Source: Lachnospiraceae bacterium | GTDB taxonomy: Bacteria > Bacillota > Clostridia > Lachnospirales > Lachnospiraceae | DNA: 64,000 bases | Reading direction: 5' to 3' | NCBI GenBank assembly: GCA_022483465.1 | Contig: JAKVNF010000004.1 | Coordinates: 110,001 to 174,000 of the forward strand | In this document: one piece after another, positions 53,263 to 62,353 of the stretch | How positions within the stretch are numbered: position 1 is the first letter of the stretch | How the letters are laid out: every line of letters begins with the position of its first letter | Position numbers and translations under genes: made by a program | Notes under the pieces: generated by a model | The model's database searches: none | What the model was told of the DNA's origin: nothing | Seen by the model: the letters and a program-made list of their open reading frames with translations, nothing else

Positions 53263-54270
53263 ATGACATTTTATGAACAGCTTGTCACAGAGACCCAGAT
53301 GAACAACTTTTCAAGATATTACAACGTGTACGCGTCCGGTGGAACGGCATTCCCGCTGACCAAAAAGAGCCCGCTTCCGTATGCGGAGCAGATCAAAGAG
53401 TTTGTGAAAAAGGTGCAGGAGGCGGACTGCATCGTGGTCGGCGGCGCGTCCGGTCTCTCCGCGGCGGGCGGCGGGAATTTTTATTATGAAGACAACGAAT
53501 CCTACCGCAAGTACTTCGGAAAATTTGCAGAGAAGTACCACTTCAAGGGAGCATTCGCCGGCATGCTGGCGCACTGGGACTCCCGGGAGGAATACTGGGG
53601 GTACCTCGCGACCTTCCTCTACACGACGCAGCATGCGCCGATCCGCAAGCCCTATCTGGACCTGGATGCCATCCTCAAGGGAAAGGATTTCTTCGTCCTC
53701 ACGACGAATCAGGACACGCAGTTCGTCAAGCTGTACCCGGAGAGCAAGGTGGCAGAGGTCCAGGGAGACCACCGATTTTTCCAGTGCTCGCGGTGCTGCA
53801 CCGACGAAGTCTGGGACGCCGTAAAGCCCGTGGAGGAAATGGTGCATGCGATGGGGGAGGGCACCGCGGTGCCAAAAGAGCTGATCCCCAGATGCCCGCA
53901 CTGCGGAGCGGAGGCATTCCCGTGGGTCAGGGGATACGGGAACTTCCTGACCGGAAAGAAGTATGACGAAGAATACCAGAAGATTTCCGACTACATCCTG
54001 GCGCACAAGGAGAAAAAGATTCTTTTCCTTGAGCTCGGTGTCGGCCGGCTCACGCCGATGTTCATCCAGGAGCCGTTTTGGGTGCTCGTCAACAGCCTTC
54101 CGAAGACGAGCTATCTCTCCGTGAACCGGGACTACGCATTTTTGCCGGAGGCCATCGAGGACAGGGGTCTGGCCATCCAGGGAGATATCGGAAAGGTTCT
54201 CTCCGATGTGCTGACCGAAATGGGCAATGATCAGAAGGAGGCAAAAGATGAGCGGATTGCAGGTGAATAA
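53263..54270 (+). CDS. Sir2 family NAD-dependent protein deacylase-like
   Basis: 335 residues from the ATG at 53263 (CAAGGAGAACC upstream). NAD-binding GGASGLSAAGG (near 66-76), LTTNQDTQF (near 147-155), zinc cysteines CSRCC (near 173) and CPHCG (near 208), and a C-terminal Rossmann part (LFLELGVGRLTP). The usual GAGxS and TQNID are altered to GGASG and TNQDTQ, as in bacterial SirTM-like enzymes that ADP-ribosylate rather than deacylate. No lipoyl or macrodomain gene is adjacent. Confidence 0.82.
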   Translation: MTFYEQLVTETQMNNFSRYYNVYASGGTAFPLTKKSPLPYAEQIKEFVKKVQEADCIVVGGASGLSAAGGGNFYYEDNESYRKYFGKFAEKYHFKGAFAGMLAHWDSREEYWGYLATFLYTTQHAPIRKPYLDLDAILKGKDFFVLTTNQDTQFVKLYPESKVAEVQGDHRFFQCSRCCTDEVWDAVKPVEEMVHAMGEGTAVPKELIPRCPHCGAEAFPWVRGYGNFLTGKKYDEEYQKISDYILAHKEKKILFLELGVGRLTPMFIQEPFWVLVNSLPKTSYLSVNRDYAFLPEAIEDRGLAIQGDIGKVLSDVLTEMGNDQKEAKDERIAGE

Positions 54271-54979
54271 TTTTCAGCGTGCTGCGCAGTGGCTGCAGGA
54301 AGCCGATGCCATCCTGCTCACCGCCAGCAACGGACTTTCCATCGCGGAAGGGTACCATATCTTCGCGGACAGCGACGCCTACAAGACGTATTTCGGAAAG
54401 TTCCGGGAAAAATACGGCACGGACTGCCTGATCCGGGGGCTGTTCACGCCGATGACCGAGGCGGACCACGCGGAATACCTTGCGGCCGTACACCGGTACC
54501 TGATCGAGGATTACAAAGGAAGCGCCGTGATAAAGGACCTGCTCGCGCTGGTCCAAAACAAGCCGTATTTCATCGTGACGAGCAATGGTGACACCCATTT
54601 CCAGATGAACGGCTTTGACGCGTAGCGGATCTTTGAGGTAGAGGGAAACTTTGACGGCCTTGCGGAGCAGTCCCCCGCATGGCGCGCCGAGCAGCAGAGA
54701 TTTTCCGCGTTTGTCAGCCGGTACCAGGAGCAGAAAATTCTTCTCTTTGAGCTTGGCATCGGCAGCCGGAACCAGCTCATCAAGGCGCCGACCATGGAGA
54801 TGGCCGCAGAACATCCCTCCTGGCGTTTTCTCACCATGAATATGCCCCAGGAGATCCGCGTGCTGCCTGCGCTCTCTGGCCGGGCGATGGCACTGACCGG
54901 CGACATCGGGGAGAATTTCCAAAAACTCCTGGGCGGTTTAGCAAGCGTAGCTGATGCCGTTACGGTACTCTCTTTTTAG
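54248..54979 (+). pseudogene. Second Sir2 family protein, nonsense mutation
   Basis: The ATG at 54248 lies within the end of the first Sir2 gene (23-base overlap). ASNGLSIAEG and VTSNGDTHFQMNGFDA run to a TAG at 54623-54625; the same frame continues RIFEVEGNF and LLFELGIGSRNQL to 54979. It lacks the zinc-cysteine module. A single G-to-T change (GAG to TAG) explains the stop. Full length would be 243 residues. Confidence 0.8.
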
Positions 54980-55052
54980 GGGGTGCCGCAGGTTCCGGGC
55001 ATTGACCGCTTCCGATCTGGGTACGATCATCCGTGAAGTTTTTCCCAAAAGA

Positions 55053-55092
55053 GAAGGGGCTTCCCGCCGTTTGGCTGGGAAGCCCCTTCGCA
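55053..55092 (+). terminator. Terminator of the Sir2 operon
   Basis: GAAGGGGCTTCCC (55053-55065) pairs with GGGAAGCCCCTTC (55077-55089). Confidence 0.8.
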
Positions 55093-55179
55093 ATGGTGTC
55101 AACCACTTTCAGACGTGTGGTTGGCGCCATTTTGAGTTCTATTAGAGCGCAAAAATCCCTCTGTTACATTTTATGCTTT

Positions 55180-55207
55180 GGCGTTAGTAAAGATCCGGGG
55201 TGATAAG
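55180..55207 (+). repeat. Orphan IS1595-type terminal repeat
   Basis: GGCGTTAGTAAAGATCCGGG and on to GATAAG resembles the IS1595/MITE ends, with a few changes. No matching inverted partner or duplication was found nearby, so it is a remnant end. Confidence 0.65.
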
Positions 55208-55867
55208 TTTGAAAAATAACGTTGCTGGGCAGATGCCTAAAAAAGCGCAAAGAAACCCGACTCGGCCACGTGTGCTCAATGGCCAGTCACCTTGCTCGTA
55301 GCCACCTCGTATCTTGAGCGGCAACAAACATGCTGATTGGAATCCGTTTACCTCAGGCGGTCGGGACAGGATCTTCTCTAATGATGTAACCGTGAGATTT
55401 CAAAAGCTTGAGAGCTTCGCTTTGTGTAAGCTCCTCTCTAGATAAATTTGTACATAATCCACAATGAGCCTTAATCTATAGGGGTTTGAGAGTAAGACCT
55501 CTGTGAAAGATGTATGCTTTAACATTACAACAGTGCATGACTACGGGTGAAATCAGTGTCTCTGGAGGTTCGGGCACCTATGATTTCTGTGTTCAGGGTA
55601 CAAAAAGAAAAGCATCCTCTTAATTGTCTGACAACTGTGGCATTAGCTGTCAGTATAAGAAACGCGTTTCAATCTCCCTGCTTCACCATGGCTGCCAACC
55701 TCTCATGTCTAGCGGAGTCTGCCTTCGGTCCCACCCTGAGGCATCCCAAATTCCTTCGTACAGCCGATCCCATAGTTCGGAGCGCCGCTTATGCTTTCGT
55801 TCGGGGTCATATGCCCCATGGAGTAAATCCTGCGGCTACGCTCATGCTCTGTTTGTTTGAGAGCACC
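55208..55867. other. Non-coding stretch left of the IS110 cluster
   Basis: 660 bases without a supported gene. Short stems are visible (for example GGGGCATATGACCCC on the minus strand near 55807-55822). If the IS110 at 55868-57420 is removed, this becomes the 3' flank of the second IS110 gene, so it may include that element's non-coding RNA region. The small plus-strand frame at 55547-55882 has no ribosome site. Confidence 0.4.
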
Positions 55868-55885
55868 CCTGTAATTCAGTAAATC

Positions 55886-56035
55886 TCGGAAATCCCGGGG
55901 GACGCATCCCTGGATCCACACTGAAGTACATGGTGCGGTTAATACGTTACAGTTGAGGGGGAGTCATCCTAACGATGTTGCCTGGTGGATAACCGCCCTG
56001 TTGGTCCTTGAAACTGTCTGCTGTCCGGCTGCGCG
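55886..56035 (-). ncRNA. Candidate guide (bridge/seek) RNA region of IS110 element 1
   Basis: Gene-free 150 bases after the transposase stop inside the element. Small stems such as GGGATGCGTCCC. IS1111-type elements encode their target-selecting RNA in this 3' region; assignment is by position only. Confidence 0.4.
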
Positions 56036-57319
56036 TTATGCAGGCATCATACCTGCCGCAGGATCGTGAATGACCTTAGACGGGTCAAAATCAACACCTT
56101 TACGGAGGATTGCGTGGAAGATCCTCAAAGCCTTGCATGCCACTACTACGCGCGCCTGACGCCGTTTTAGAGGGTTCGTTGCCCGTGTGGTGTATTTGAC
56201 CTGTAAGGCCTTAAATGCGCTGTTCCAGGCTATCAGAGACCCAGCAGCTTCATACATGACTCGTCTTAAGGCAGAACGCCCTCGCTTGCTGATGCGATGT
56301 TCACCGACCTTCTTGCAGGATTCGTTGTTAATCGCATTCAGTCCGGCAAGCTTCACCAGCTGCTTGGGATCGCTGAAGCGGTTGACATCGCCCACCTCTG
56401 CAATGAATCCCACAACTGTCTGCATTCCGACTCCACGTATACTCAACAGCTTGTCGACGTTAGGAATCCGGCGAACCTGCTCTTCAAGTTTCCTGTCAAG
56501 CTCCTCCAGCCGTTCACTGTTCCTGCGGAAATCCTCAAGAATGTACAGGAAGGCAACTTTTTCAGCGGCGCAATAGTCCAGCCACATGTTTGCTGCAGCG
56601 GCCTCCACAAGCTTTTCAGCCTTTTTCCTGCCGCCGGTGCCCCGCATCTTTTTCGATTTCCACAAGAGCAGAATTCCGTCAACGCCAAGTTCATATACGT
56701 CTCGAGGCAGCGATGCTATTTCCAGGACAGCCAGGCCGCCCTTGGAATCATACTTTGAATAGCAATTCAGGTATTCCGGGAAGTTTCTGCGCAGCCATGC
56801 CTGCATACGGTTCCGGGCCCTCGCCATGTTCTTCACAACGCTTTCCCTGACATTGAACAGGCTGCGGATCTCAGCGTAATCTCCCTGCGGATCATACGGT
56901 TCAAAGAAACGTCCTTCCCGCACCAGATCCGCAATGACTCGGGGATCCTTCTTGTCGTCCTTGCTTGGGGAGTTATCATCCAGCTCCTTCGATCTATGGA
57001 CATGGAGTGTGTTCACCGTAACAATCTTGAAGCCCTTTTTGGTCAGATACTGTTTGAAGCATAGCCAGTACACACCCGTGGGCTCACAGCCGATAATAAC
57101 CTCCGTAAGGCCGCTCCTGGCCTGTATCTCCTCAATCCACTTGATGAGGAGCAAAAAGCCTTTTTCGTTGTTGGGGAAGAAGAAAGCCTTTTTGGTGTAC
57201 TCCTCGCCCCGCCAGTTCATGGCCCGTGCATAGTTTTTCTCGGAGCCAATGTCAACTCCGATGATCAGATGGTGTTCTGATACTTGATGCAGCTTCTTTG
57301 CTCGTGTAGAATTCTTCAT
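56036..57319 (-). CDS. IS110 family transposase 1
   Basis: 427 residues from the ATG at 57319 (AAGGAGACC upstream). RuvC-like DEDD domain: IIGVDIGSEKNYA, IIGCEPTGVYW and SPSKDDKKDPRVIAD; coiled middle; C-terminal Tnp_20 domain (LLSIRGVGMQTVVGFIAEVG, HRISKRGRSALRRVMYEAA) with the nucleophile Ser region. Intact. Confidence 0.93.
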   Translation of the reverse strand: MKNSTRAKKLHQVSEHHLIIGVDIGSEKNYARAMNWRGEEYTKKAFFFPNNEKGFLLLIKWIEEIQARSGLTEVIIGCEPTGVYWLCFKQYLTKKGFKIVTVNTLHVHRSKELDDNSPSKDDKKDPRVIADLVREGRFFEPYDPQGDYAEIRSLFNVRESVVKNMARARNRMQAWLRRNFPEYLNCYSKYDSKGGLAVLEIASLPRDVYELGVDGILLLWKSKKMRGTGGRKKAEKLVEAAAANMWLDYCAAEKVAFLYILEDFRRNSERLEELDRKLEEQVRRIPNVDKLLSIRGVGMQTVVGFIAEVGDVNRFSDPKQLVKLAGLNAINNESCKKVGEHRISKRGRSALRRVMYEAAGSLIAWNSAFKALQVKYTTRATNPLKRRQARVVVACKALRIFHAILRKGVDFDPSKVIHDPAAGMMPA

Positions 57320-57394
57320 AGATGGTCTCCTTACCGTGTGTTGGATTGCGTCTCGATGGACGTCCTCCATGGTAACAGAGGCCATTTTAATTTC

Positions 57395-58600
57395 CTATTG
57401 GCGATTTACTGAATTACAGGAATGCTTTCGTTTGTTTGAAGGACGGTCCTCAAGAAGAGTCTTTTTATAACCATCAGGAGTGTAAGGCTCGATCTTGAAT
57501 AACACATGCCAGATAGCGGTTACAAGCATGCGGCAGATTGCAATGATGGCCTTTTTGTGTCCATGACGGGCTTTGATTCTGCGGTAGCGGCTGACGAATT
57601 CAGGATGATCTTTTGAATTTACCAGTGCATTTGCTATCTGAACGAGCAGCGGTTTGAGATAATTCCCGGCTTTCGATATCCTGCGGGATTTGATTTTTCC
57701 GCCACTGCCATCATTTTTAGGACACAATCCAGCCCAGGAAGACAGATGTTTGGAAGTTTCAAACACAGACATGTCTCCACCGGTTTCTGCAAGTATATAA
57801 ATAGCGGTGAAAGGATTTTTATCAAATCCGGGGATAGTTCGTATAAGTTCGAGAGCATCTCCATACGGCTCGGAAAGATCAATTACTGCATTTTCGATAT
57901 GCTTTTTGTGAGCCTCAAGTTCATCGATGTGATCCATACAGGCTTGTAGCTTAACTGCCTGAGCGGGGCTTATCGCACCGTCTACAGCGGCCTGGATCTC
58001 CTCGATCGGAGTCTTGCATCTGGGATCAACAAAAGGGGTAACATCAAACTTTTCATTTGGATGATCCAGCATATATCGGATGATTGAACTTGAAGATTTC
58101 CCAAATACGTCGGAAAACACATCATCAAGTTTCAGATTAGATACAGTGAGACAGTTCAGGGCACGGTTTTTCTCACCCGTTATCGTGTTAGTCAGTTTGG
58201 TGCGGTACCTGCATAGTTTCCGAAGATCACGGATATCTTTCGACGGCACAAAACTTGGTCGGATCATGTCACACATATACAGATCACAGATCCATTTAGC
58301 ATCCTTTACATCCGTTTTGTTCCCCTTCTGAGGTTTGGTGTATTTAGGATGTGCAAGACAAACATGGATATTTCTTGATTCAAGTACGTTGAAGACAGGA
58401 ACCCAATAGTCGCCGGCTGATTCCATTGCAATATCATCGCACTTGAATTTCTCAAGGAAATCGCACATTTGGTTAAGTCCTTTTGTAAAGGAACCGAACC
58501 GCTGTTGGTGATATTCAGTACGCCCTTTATCGTCTGTAATACCAATGCAGACGTAGATCCAGGTTTTATGGACATCTGCACCGGCACAGTTTTTACGCAC
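57395..58600 (-). CDS. IS110 family transposase 2, 3' end replaced by element 1
   Basis: 401 residues, GTG start. DEDD: GADVHKTWIYVCIG, AMESAGDYWVPV and GNKTDVKDAKWICD; C-terminal TIPGFDKNPFTAIYILAETG and SRRISKAGNYLKPLL. The last codons lie in element 1's inverted repeat, so the native C terminus was changed by a few residues. May still be active. The start abuts the truncated third IS110 gene. Confidence 0.88.
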   Translation of the reverse strand: MRKNCAGADVHKTWIYVCIGITDDKGRTEYHQQRFGSFTKGLNQMCDFLEKFKCDDIAMESAGDYWVPVFNVLESRNIHVCLAHPKYTKPQKGNKTDVKDAKWICDLYMCDMIRPSFVPSKDIRDLRKLCRYRTKLTNTITGEKNRALNCLTVSNLKLDDVFSDVFGKSSSSIIRYMLDHPNEKFDVTPFVDPRCKTPIEEIQAAVDGAISPAQAVKLQACMDHIDELEAHKKHIENAVIDLSEPYGDALELIRTIPGFDKNPFTAIYILAETGGDMSVFETSKHLSSWAGLCPKNDGSGGKIKSRRISKAGNYLKPLLVQIANALVNSKDHPEFVSRYRRIKARHGHKKAIIAICRMLVTAIWHVLFKIEPYTPDGYKKTLLEDRPSNKRKHSCNSVNRQ

Positions 58601-59243
58601 GATTTATCGAATCCTTGGTACAGCTGCCGTCTCTGCTGATTGTAAAACCGAACTTCAGAAGGCCATTTGTAATTCGGTTATTGATTCTGGTGGCCATTTT
58701 CGAGCATTGGTATCGCTGCGCGAGTAAGAGACGAAGCTGCTGAATATCAGATGACGGAATATAGGATTCCCTCCAGATGCCGTTAATATCATGAATGGCA
58801 AGCATTCTGGCATCAAGAACATCCGTTTTACGTTTGGTTGCGCCAGCAAGAGATGGATTGATGATACTTGGAATCCCCTTCCAGACCTTTATGACGGGGA
58901 GGTGATAGCAGGCTGTGGATTCGATTACGTAATGAAGGGTATCGTCTGAAACTTCAATGGTAGGAGATGATTTGGAACGGATTATGGATATCGCCCATTC
59001 ACGTCCCTGCTCAAGCACGGGGAGCGTTGTACTAAACTCATGGCGGTATTCGAAGACCTTTCCGCCATCACCTTGGACGATCACACTGACCTGAATGAAC
59101 TCAGAATGGCAATCAATACCAACGCCATACGATTTGGTATGGACAACTTCAATTCCCTGCTCATTCTGAATGCTGATCTGACTGGAAACTTCCGATTCAT
59201 AGGACGGGGGACCAGAATCGTTACGATGTTTGTGACAAGGCAT
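58593..59243 (-). pseudogene. IS110 family transposase 3, C-terminal truncated
   Basis: 216 residues from the ATG at 59243 (GGGAGGTATCACT upstream). N-terminal DEDD half only: GVGIDCHSEFIQVSV, YVIESTACYHLPV and KRKTDVLDARML, then LLKFGFTISRDGS. It stops at the start of transposase 2, which inserted or recombined there. The Tnp_20 half is missing. Confidence 0.85.
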
Positions 59244-59440
59244 AGTGATACCTCCCGGAATGAAATGATTTTTGCCAGGGCAACACACAACAAATGCATT
59301 ACGCAAGTCTTTACCAACTGCCTTCGAAAGTAACATTGCAAAAATCGCAGATGTTATAATCGACAAGGCGGTATATGAAGACAACTCTCCTCTAGGTGCT
59401 TTACAAGCACATGACAAAAATCGCAATACCGCCAGACCCA
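59244..59440 (-). ncRNA. Candidate bridge RNA in the 5' end of IS110 element 3
   Basis: The non-coding region upstream of the transposase contains a stem GGCGGTAT/ATACCGCC (59367-59374 with 59426-59433) enclosing a perfect hairpin GTGCTT/AAGCAC (59396-59401 with 59405-59410). IS110-group elements encode the bridge RNA here. Boundaries are guesses. Confidence 0.45.
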
Positions 59441-59558
59441 AACTGATATAAGAACATTCAAAGATGCTATAGACAATAGCGGGCTCTGATTGCAAGACTA
59501 ATTTATCACATAATTGGTCTTTATCAAAGACATATTTGCAAATATATAAGGCGGTGTC

Positions 59559-59903
59559 ATGCGAAAAACAGAAAGAATACCTGTAAATGATCCTGTTATC
59601 GAGCGAATCGAGACTTTGCTTAGAGAAAATAATCTCAGCCAGCAGCAATTATTGAAATACCTGGGACTTAGTACGACTGCCTTTACACGTTGGAAATACG
59701 ATAACGGAAAATCCTATGTGAAATATATAGATCAGATTGCAAAGTTTCTTGGCACAACATCATACTATCTTTTAAATGGTACCGAATATAAAGAAATGAA
59801 ATTGAACGACAGAGAGCTGACAATGCTGGATTTATTTCGAAATGCTTCAGAAGACATGCAGGCAGCAATCATGGCCACGTTGAGAGCTTCTAATAAAATA
59901 TAA
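59559..59903 (+). CDS. XRE family HTH transcriptional regulator
   Basis: 114 residues. HTH in LLRENNLSQQQLLKYLGLSTTAFTRWKYDNGKSYVKYID, of the type found in Firmicute mobile elements and phages; C-terminal helices. AAGGCGG precedes the ATG. AT-richer than its surroundings. It lies between IS110 and IS1595 remnants with no partner gene. Confidence 0.82.
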   Translation: MRKTERIPVNDPVIERIETLLRENNLSQQQLLKYLGLSTTAFTRWKYDNGKSYVKYIDQIAKFLGTTSYYLLNGTEYKEMKLNDRELTMLDLFRNASEDMQAAIMATLRASNKI

Positions 59904-60045
59904 GATATAAAGTTTTTATAAACTGATCTCTAAGAGGAGATAACATAATAGTTGCGGAAGGCATTTTCTGTATATTTTTCATACAACATCGGTGCCTTTC
60001 GCAGAAAGGCGGTTTATAGCAATGTAAAAATTTGTAGGAACATAT

Positions 60046-60894
60046 TTATACAGCAAACATATTCAGTTCCTTGACATCATCATGGTGATGCACTCTCTTC
60101 GGATCACGCACCAGGAAGAGCTTCTCTGCAAGTTCATCCACCGACATCCTCATCCGGTATGCTGCACGGAATACCATGTTGTAGCGGTTCAGGTACTTGG
60201 TAGCCACACCGCGGTAGTCGTAGTAGCGGTTCTTGATGAAGCTGTGCAGATTGTTAACCGTGTTCAGGTTGAAGAAGCTGCCTGTCTCCTTCTTCACATT
60301 CATAACGCTGAGTCCCAGTACCTTGCCCAGCTTCGGATATACGTTCAATTCCGTCCGTAAGGAAGAGGGTCCCCTTCTTAACATGACCTGTGTAGATGTC
60401 GACGACATCCTCTGTGGAAGGTCTTGCACAGTTCTCTGACTTTACAACCAGATCGCCGCTTTTGCGCTGAACTGCAGTGCAGATGCAGATCTGCTCGTCA
60501 GAAAGGCCGCGCTTGGATGCCGGAGTACCGCGCTTGCGTGGCTTTCTCTTGGCGCCAGGCCCAAATTTTGTCCCTTTCTCCGACTCTGGTACGTAGGTTT
60601 CGTCAGCCTCAACGACCTCCTCGACCATTGCAGGACTGACCTCCTGAAGATCCTCAAGCGCCAGCATGATCTTATGCCTCATAAAGAAGAGGCTGGTATG
60701 GCTGATCCGGATATGCTGAAGATCAAGTCCATCTCTTGTGTCATCAAGGGATACGCCCATAAGCGTGTCAGCAAGGACGGCCTTCCAGACATCACTGCTG
60801 TAATGTGAGCCAGACAGAGGCGTGCTACTTGCTGTAACAAATGACTTTTCGCATGCCCGGTACAGAAATGTCTGCTCGCCATGCTTGTGACCAT
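60046..60894 (-). pseudogene. IS1595 family transposase, 5'-truncated and frameshifted
   Basis: Related to the intact transposase at 8240-9268. It begins within the zinc-finger region (NGHKHGEQTFLYRACEKSF) because its 5' end is replaced by the repeat array at 60901. VEADETYVPESEKG is kept. One extra base at 60347-60348 shifts FLTDG-MNVYP; the rest continues to 60046 (SFFNLNTVNNLHSFIKNRYY). Confidence 0.88.
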
Positions 60895-60900
60895 TGAGTA

Positions 60901-61320
60901 TTCCGGTCCAAATTAGGCCCCCATTCCGGAGTTTTGAGTACCGCTGTTCCGGTGGAGTAATACCGGCCGTTCCGGTCAAGCAATACCGACAAATCCGTAC
61001 ATTGATACCACAGATTCCGGTGTCAGAGTACTGATTTTCCGGAGAATCGAGTACCGGAAGTTCTGGAAATCCGGATACCGAAGTTCCATTTCCATGAATA
61101 CCACTGATTCCGGAAGCATTAGTACCAGTCATTCCGATTTTTGTAGTACCAGTGATTCCGGCGATGATCAGTACCACAGATTCCGGTTGTCAGTACTGCC
61201 ATTTCCGGACTTCCGGATACCGCTATTCCGGCAGCTATGATACCGACCTTTCCGAACCACAGGATACCGATGGTTCCGGTCTGCTGAGTACCGGGATTCC
61301 GGTCATTCTGTACCGTGTGC
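60901..61320. repeat. Array of 18 degenerate 23-bp units upstream of istA
   Basis: TTCCGG-type cores start at 60901, 60924, 60947, 60970, 60993, 61015, 61037, 61061, 61084, 61108, 61132, 61156, 61181, 61203, 61226, 61250, 61274 and 61297 (spacing 22-25). Each is followed after 7-9 bases by RTACC. Placement just before istA suggests iterated IstA binding sites of an IS21 end. Confidence 0.85.
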
Positions 61321-61384
61321 AGGGCACACCTCCTATACTGAAGTTATGCGCGAATAGCGCAAATACTATGAAGGAGGTGTCAAA

Positions 61385-62353
61385 ATGACACACTATCGTG
61401 AAATTCTGAGGCTGGGCCTAAACCCGGATCCTCAGAAGAGGCTTAGTCAGAGCAGGATAGCTCAAAGCTGCTGCGTCTCTAAGTCCACTGTCAGTCACGT
61501 TTTGAAACGGGCTGGTGAACTGGGGCTCAAATGGCCGCTCGCGGACGATCTGACCGATGTTTCGCTTGGCCGGATGCTTTATCCATCCGAAAAGGACGAG
61601 GATAAGCCAGATGACACGGCGGCCAACAAGAAGATGCCGGACCTTGAGCGGATCCACAAGGAACTGCTCCGGCAAGGCGTCAACAAGAAGCTCCTGTGGA
61701 CCGAGTACCTCGAGGAATGCAACCTTGAGGGAAAGACAGGGCTTCGGTACTCACAGTTCTGCTACTACATCCAGCAGGACGAAGCCAAGAGGAACGCTGC
61801 ATTCCACAAGACCTATAAACCCGGTGAACAGGTTGAGGTCGACTGGGCCGGTGACCCTCTCTACCTGCAGGGAGCGGAATCCGGTCGGCGGATCCCCGTT
61901 TACCTCTTTGTCGGCGTCCTTTCCTACAGCCTTTACCCGTTCGCTGAGGCCTTCATGAATGAGAAGACTTCGTCATGGATCAAGGCTCATAACGACATGT
62001 TCCATTACTTCGGCGGCGTTACGAAGATCATCGTGCCTGACAATACGAAAACCGCTGTGGTTCACGGAAAAGCCAAACCAAGGAAGTTTACCTATGATGA
62101 TCCGGAACTCAATGCCGTTTATCACGACCTGGCAGAGCATTATGACGTGGCAATTCTTCCTGCACGAGTCAGAGCACCTCGGGACAAAAACAATGTAGAG
62201 GCCGCTGTCGGCTTCGTGTCCACCTGGATCACTGCAGCTCTGCGCGATGAGCAGTTCTTCACAATCGAGGAACTCAATAAAGCCATTCATCGAAAGCTCG
62301 AGAAACTGGCTGATGAACCCTTTGAGAAAAGGGAACTCAAACTTCCCACTTGA
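61385..62353 (+). pseudogene. istA: IS21 family transposase IstA, C-terminal truncated
   Basis: 322 residues kept of about 500. AAGGAGGTGTCAAA precedes the ATG. HTH LSQSRIAQSCCVSKSTVSHVL; DDE core VEVDWAGDPL, IVPDNTKTAV and NNVEAAVGF. The C-terminal DNA-binding region and istB are missing; the frame runs at FEKRE into the inverted repeat of the IS4 element. Confidence 0.9.

Larger units (their letters stand above)
55868..57420 (-). mobile_element. IS110 family element 1 (IS1111-like) with 18-bp inverted repeats
   Basis: CCTGTAATTCAGTAAATC at 55868-55885 and its exact complement at 57403-57420 flank one IS110 transposase with a 168-base 3' and about 100-base 5' non-coding end. 1553 bp. Short inverted ends are typical of the IS1111 subgroup. 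It sits in the 3' end of the next IS110 gene. Confidence 0.75.

Noticed and set aside
54623-54625. TAG read as pyrrolysine or other recoding in the second Sir2 gene
   Set aside because: No recoding element or pyl genes are seen, and a single G-to-T change from a GAG codon explains it more simply.
55547-55882. 111-codon plus-strand ORF
   Set aside because: No ribosome binding site, ends inside the IS110 inverted repeat, and the composition is that of the surrounding non-coding block.
60901-61320. CRISPR array
   Set aside because: The repeated core is only 6 bases plus a loose RTACC box, period 23, with no long conserved repeat or unique spacers and no cas genes.
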